Below are positions 61,839 through 64,000 of a DNA stretch of 64,000 bases, piece after piece. Source of the stretch: Burkholderia sp. Bp9142 (lineage in GTDB: Bacteria > Pseudomonadota > Gammaproteobacteria > Burkholderiales > Burkholderiaceae). A program made the position numbers and the translations under genes. Location: positions 1-64,000 of the forward strand of contig NZ_QTPP01000025.1 of assembly GCF_003853415.1 (NCBI RefSeq), given 5' to 3'. The notes beneath the pieces were generated by a model. The model was given only the letters and a program-made list of their open reading frames with translations. It was not told the DNA's origin and made no database searches. Within the stretch, counting starts at the first letter, position 1, and every line of letters begins with the position of its first letter.

Positions 61839-63461
61839 TCACGCCGATATGCCGGCATAGCGGCGGCGCAGGGAGAGTTTGTCGACCTTCCCGGTTCCGT
61901 TCAGCGGCAGCTCGTCGAGGAACACGACATCGTCCGGCAACCACCAGCGCGCAACGCGAGGAGAAAGGAAAGCGAGCAAACCATCGCGATCCAGTGGCTG
62001 CCCCGGTTTGCGCACCACGAACATCATCGGTCGCTCGTCCCACTTCGGATGGCTGACGCCGATCACCGAAGCGAGCGCAACCGAAGGGTGTTCCATCGCT
62101 GCATGTTCGAGGTCGATGGAACTGATCCATTCGCCACCGCTTTTGATCACGTCCTTGACCCGGTCCGTGATCTGCACCATCCCGTCCGGGTCGATCTTCG
62201 CCACGTCTCCGGTCGGGAACCAGCCGTCGCGCAACGGCGACGTCTCGCTCTTGAAATAGCTCGACAACACCCAGAGGCCGCGAACATGCAGCTCGCCGAC
62301 CGAAACGCCATCGCGCGGCAAGGTTTGTCCGGACCCGTCGACGATCCTCACTTCCACACCGAACAACGACCTTCCCGGCCGCGAACGAAGCGCGTGTTTC
62401 TCCGCCGAACAGAGATCGGCCTGCGAAGGAAGCAGGCCGCTCATCGTGGCGACGGCGGTTGTCTCGGTCATCCCCCAGCCGCACCGCACCTCGACGCCGA
62501 AATGCTCGACGTACCGCGCGATCAGCGATGGCGCCATCGCGGCCCCGCCGACGACGGCGCGGCGAAACGTCGAGAAGCGCTTGCACTCGGCTTCCATATA
62601 CTGAGCAAGTCCGTGCCAGATCGTCGGTACGCCGGCGCTGACGGTCACGCCTTCGGATTCCATCAGTTCATACAGGCTGGCGCCGTCGAGATTCGGGCCC
62701 GGGAGAACGAGCTTGCTGCCGTTGATCGGCGCGGCGTAAGGAATGCACCACGCGTTGATATGGAACATCGGCACGGCCGGCAGCACGACGTCTTGAGCGG
62801 ACAAGTCCATCGAGCCGGGAAGGCCCAGAACCAGGCTGTTGAGAACGATCTTGCGGTGCGAGTACAGCACGCCTTTCGGGTTGCCTGTCGTTCCCGACGT
62901 GTAGCAGAGCGCCGCCGGCTTGCGTTCGTCGAAGTCGGGCCATTCAAAATCGCCAGCTTCCGCTGCGAGCAACGACTCATAGCAGAACACACGATCGACC
63001 CGCTGCAGATCGGGCATCCAGCGAGGCTCGCAAAGGCAAATCCACGCCTCCACTCGAGGGCAACGCTCGGCCAATTGCTCGACTTGTCCGGCAAAGGTGA
63101 CGTCGAACAGCACGGCACGATCATTCGCGTGATTGATGATGTACGCGAGCTGCTCGATCTGCAGCCTCGGATTGCAGGTGTGCATGACCATGCCGCTACC
63201 TGACACCGCGAAATACGCCTCGAGATGCCGATGGTTGTTCCATGCGATGCTTCCGACAACGTCCCCCTCGCCGAGCCCCAACCGGGCCAGTGCGTTGGCG
63301 AGGCGTCGCGCACGCGGGGCTGCATCGGCATATGTATAGCGAAACAGCGAGCCATTGGTTTCGCGTGACGCGATGCAAACGTCGCCGTACTGCAGCTCCG
63401 CATGATTCAGGATCGATGAAATAAGCAGCGGCCGGTCCATGATCGACTCTGTAGCCTGCAT
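61839..63461 (-). CDS. AMP-forming acyl-CoA synthetase
   Basis: 540 residues, GAGGAG eight bases before the ATG. Adenylation motifs LCYTSGTTGNPKGVLYS, RCGWGMTETTAV, GDVAKIDPDGMVQITDR, IKSGGEWISSIDLEHA and the catalytic-Lys motif LPLNGTGKVDKLSL are intact. It is of the medium/long-chain or aromatic-acid CoA ligase group and unlike the block 1 ligase in its N-terminal part. With the dienoyl-CoA reductase-like SDR next door, it suggests CoA-dependent side-chain breakdown alongside ring oxidation. Confidence 0.92.
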   Translation of the reverse strand: MQATESIMDRPLLISSILNHAELQYGDVCIASRETNGSLFRYTYADAAPRARRLANALARLGLGEGDVVGSIAWNNHRHLEAYFAVSGSGMVMHTCNPRLQIEQLAYIINHANDRAVLFDVTFAGQVEQLAERCPRVEAWICLCEPRWMPDLQRVDRVFCYESLLAAEAGDFEWPDFDERKPAALCYTSGTTGNPKGVLYSHRKIVLNSLVLGLPGSMDLSAQDVVLPAVPMFHINAWCIPYAAPINGSKLVLPGPNLDGASLYELMESEGVTVSAGVPTIWHGLAQYMEAECKRFSTFRRAVVGGAAMAPSLIARYVEHFGVEVRCGWGMTETTAVATMSGLLPSQADLCSAEKHALRSRPGRSLFGVEVRIVDGSGQTLPRDGVSVGELHVRGLWVLSSYFKSETSPLRDGWFPTGDVAKIDPDGMVQITDRVKDVIKSGGEWISSIDLEHAAMEHPSVALASVIGVSHPKWDERPMMFVVRKPGQPLDRDGLLAFLSPRVARWWLPDDVVFLDELPLNGTGKVDKLSLRRRYAGISA

Positions 63462-63515
63462 TGATAGTCTCCTCGCGTATCGTCTCGTACGCCTTGGCGG
63501 CGTATCCGATGGAAA

Positions 63516-64000
63516 TCAGATGCTCGCCTGCATCGCCCGCAGCCCTGCCGCTTCGAGCATCGGTTTGACGCTGTCCAGCGCTCCGCCGCCATCGCACGGG
63601 ATCACTGCTCCCGAGATGTAACTCGCGAACGGTGATGCGAGAAAAAGTGCCAGGTTGGCGATATCGTCTGCCTCGCCGAGGCGTTTGAGCGGCACGTTGT
63701 CGGCGCATTGCGCGGCATCCTGATCGCCGTCGGCGAGCAGCCTCTTGAATCCCTCGGTGTCGGCGATCGGGCCGGGCGAAATCGCGTTGACGCGCAGATT
63801 GAACTGCCCCCACTCCAGCGCCAGAACACGCGTCAGCTGGTCGATACCGGCCTTGGCGGCACATGCGTGCGCCTGATAGCGCATCGGGATCGAAGACTGC
63901 GGCGCCGTGACATTGATCACGACGCCGCCCGGTTTGCGCATGTGCGCAAATGCTTGCCGCAACACGTGGAACGTACCGACGAGATCGATATCGATCACCG
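63516..64000 (-). CDS. 2,4-dienoyl-CoA reductase-like SDR (N-terminus beyond window)
   Basis: 161 codons to the window edge, C-terminal part only. NVTAPQSSIPMRYQAHACAAK lacks the YxxxK Tyr, and ALEWGQFNLRVNAISPGPIADTEGFKRL matches peroxisomal-type 2,4-dienoyl-CoA reductases (DECR2), which naturally lack that Tyr. Then PLKRLGEADDIANLALFLASP and SGAVIPCDGGGAL. It probably reduces a 2,4-dienoyl-CoA with NADPH. First visible gene of the minus-strand operon. Confidence 0.85.
   Translation of the reverse strand, partial: VIDIDLVGTFHVLRQAFAHMRKPGGVVINVTAPQSSIPMRYQAHACAAKAGIDQLTRVLALEWGQFNLRVNAISPGPIADTEGFKRLLADGDQDAAQCADNVPLKRLGEADDIANLALFLASPFASYISGAVIPCDGGGALDSVKPMLEAAGLRAMQASI

Overview
The window looks like a high-GC beta-proteobacterial secondary replicon, most likely Burkholderia (probably the cepacia complex). 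This is inferred from codon bias, a Burkholderia-type trimeric porin, the density of LysR/TetR/AraC regulators and the mass of catabolic genes. There are no rRNA, tRNA, phage, IS or CRISPR features. Nearly all of it is accessory catabolism in three blocks.

Block 1 (1-18 kb) opens with the tail of a GH3 glycosidase and a small Yx(FWY)xxD-type lipoprotein. A beta-oxidation-like catabolon follows. It has an SDR and a PaaG-like crotonase, a porin, a tannase/feruloyl-esterase-family lipoprotein, a plus-strand acyl-CoA ligase with a small unknown protein, and a minus-strand operon. The operon reads fadB, acyl-CoA dehydrogenase, a crotonase remnant, nitronate monooxygenase-like, quinone oxidoreductase-like, acyl-CoA dehydrogenase, and ends at a clear terminator. 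A divergent TetR/SDR pair with two palindromic operators sits upstream of fadB.

Block 2 (18-49 kb) looks like a catabolic supercluster for an N-methylated proline or proline betaine. It contains ETF-QO, an FAD amine dehydrogenase with HutD and EtfBA, PutA, a stand-alone P5C dehydrogenase, a polyamine/betaine-type ABC transporter, two periplasmic binding proteins and two N-formylglutamate amidohydrolase homologues. It also has a GbcAB/Stc2-like Rieske demethylase with its reductase, a GbdR-like AraC regulator, a hydroxyproline-epimerase-family protein and a pyrroline-2-carboxylate-reductase-like protein. Two regulatory circuits are visible: three perfect TGAACA-N2-TGTTCA palindromes next to a BetI-like TetR, and a matching pair of GCATTAC-N5-GTTATG sites around a GcvA-like LysR gene. 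The most striking observation is that the aldehyde-dehydrogenase half of PutA has lost its catalytic Cys and Glu, while an intact P5C dehydrogenase lies in the same gene string.

Block 3 (49-64 kb) is an aromatic-ring degradation cluster. It has a FadL-type porin, two flavin/2Fe-2S reductases, a two-subunit Rieske dioxygenase, an SDR in the diol-dehydrogenase position without the usual Tyr, an extradiol dioxygenase, an ACMSD-like amidohydrolase, an FAH-family hydrolase, a SnoaL-like protein, DoxX, an acyl-CoA ligase and a partial 2,4-dienoyl-CoA-reductase-like SDR. A small unknown protein here is a paralogue of the one in block 1. The substrate cannot be read from the sequence.
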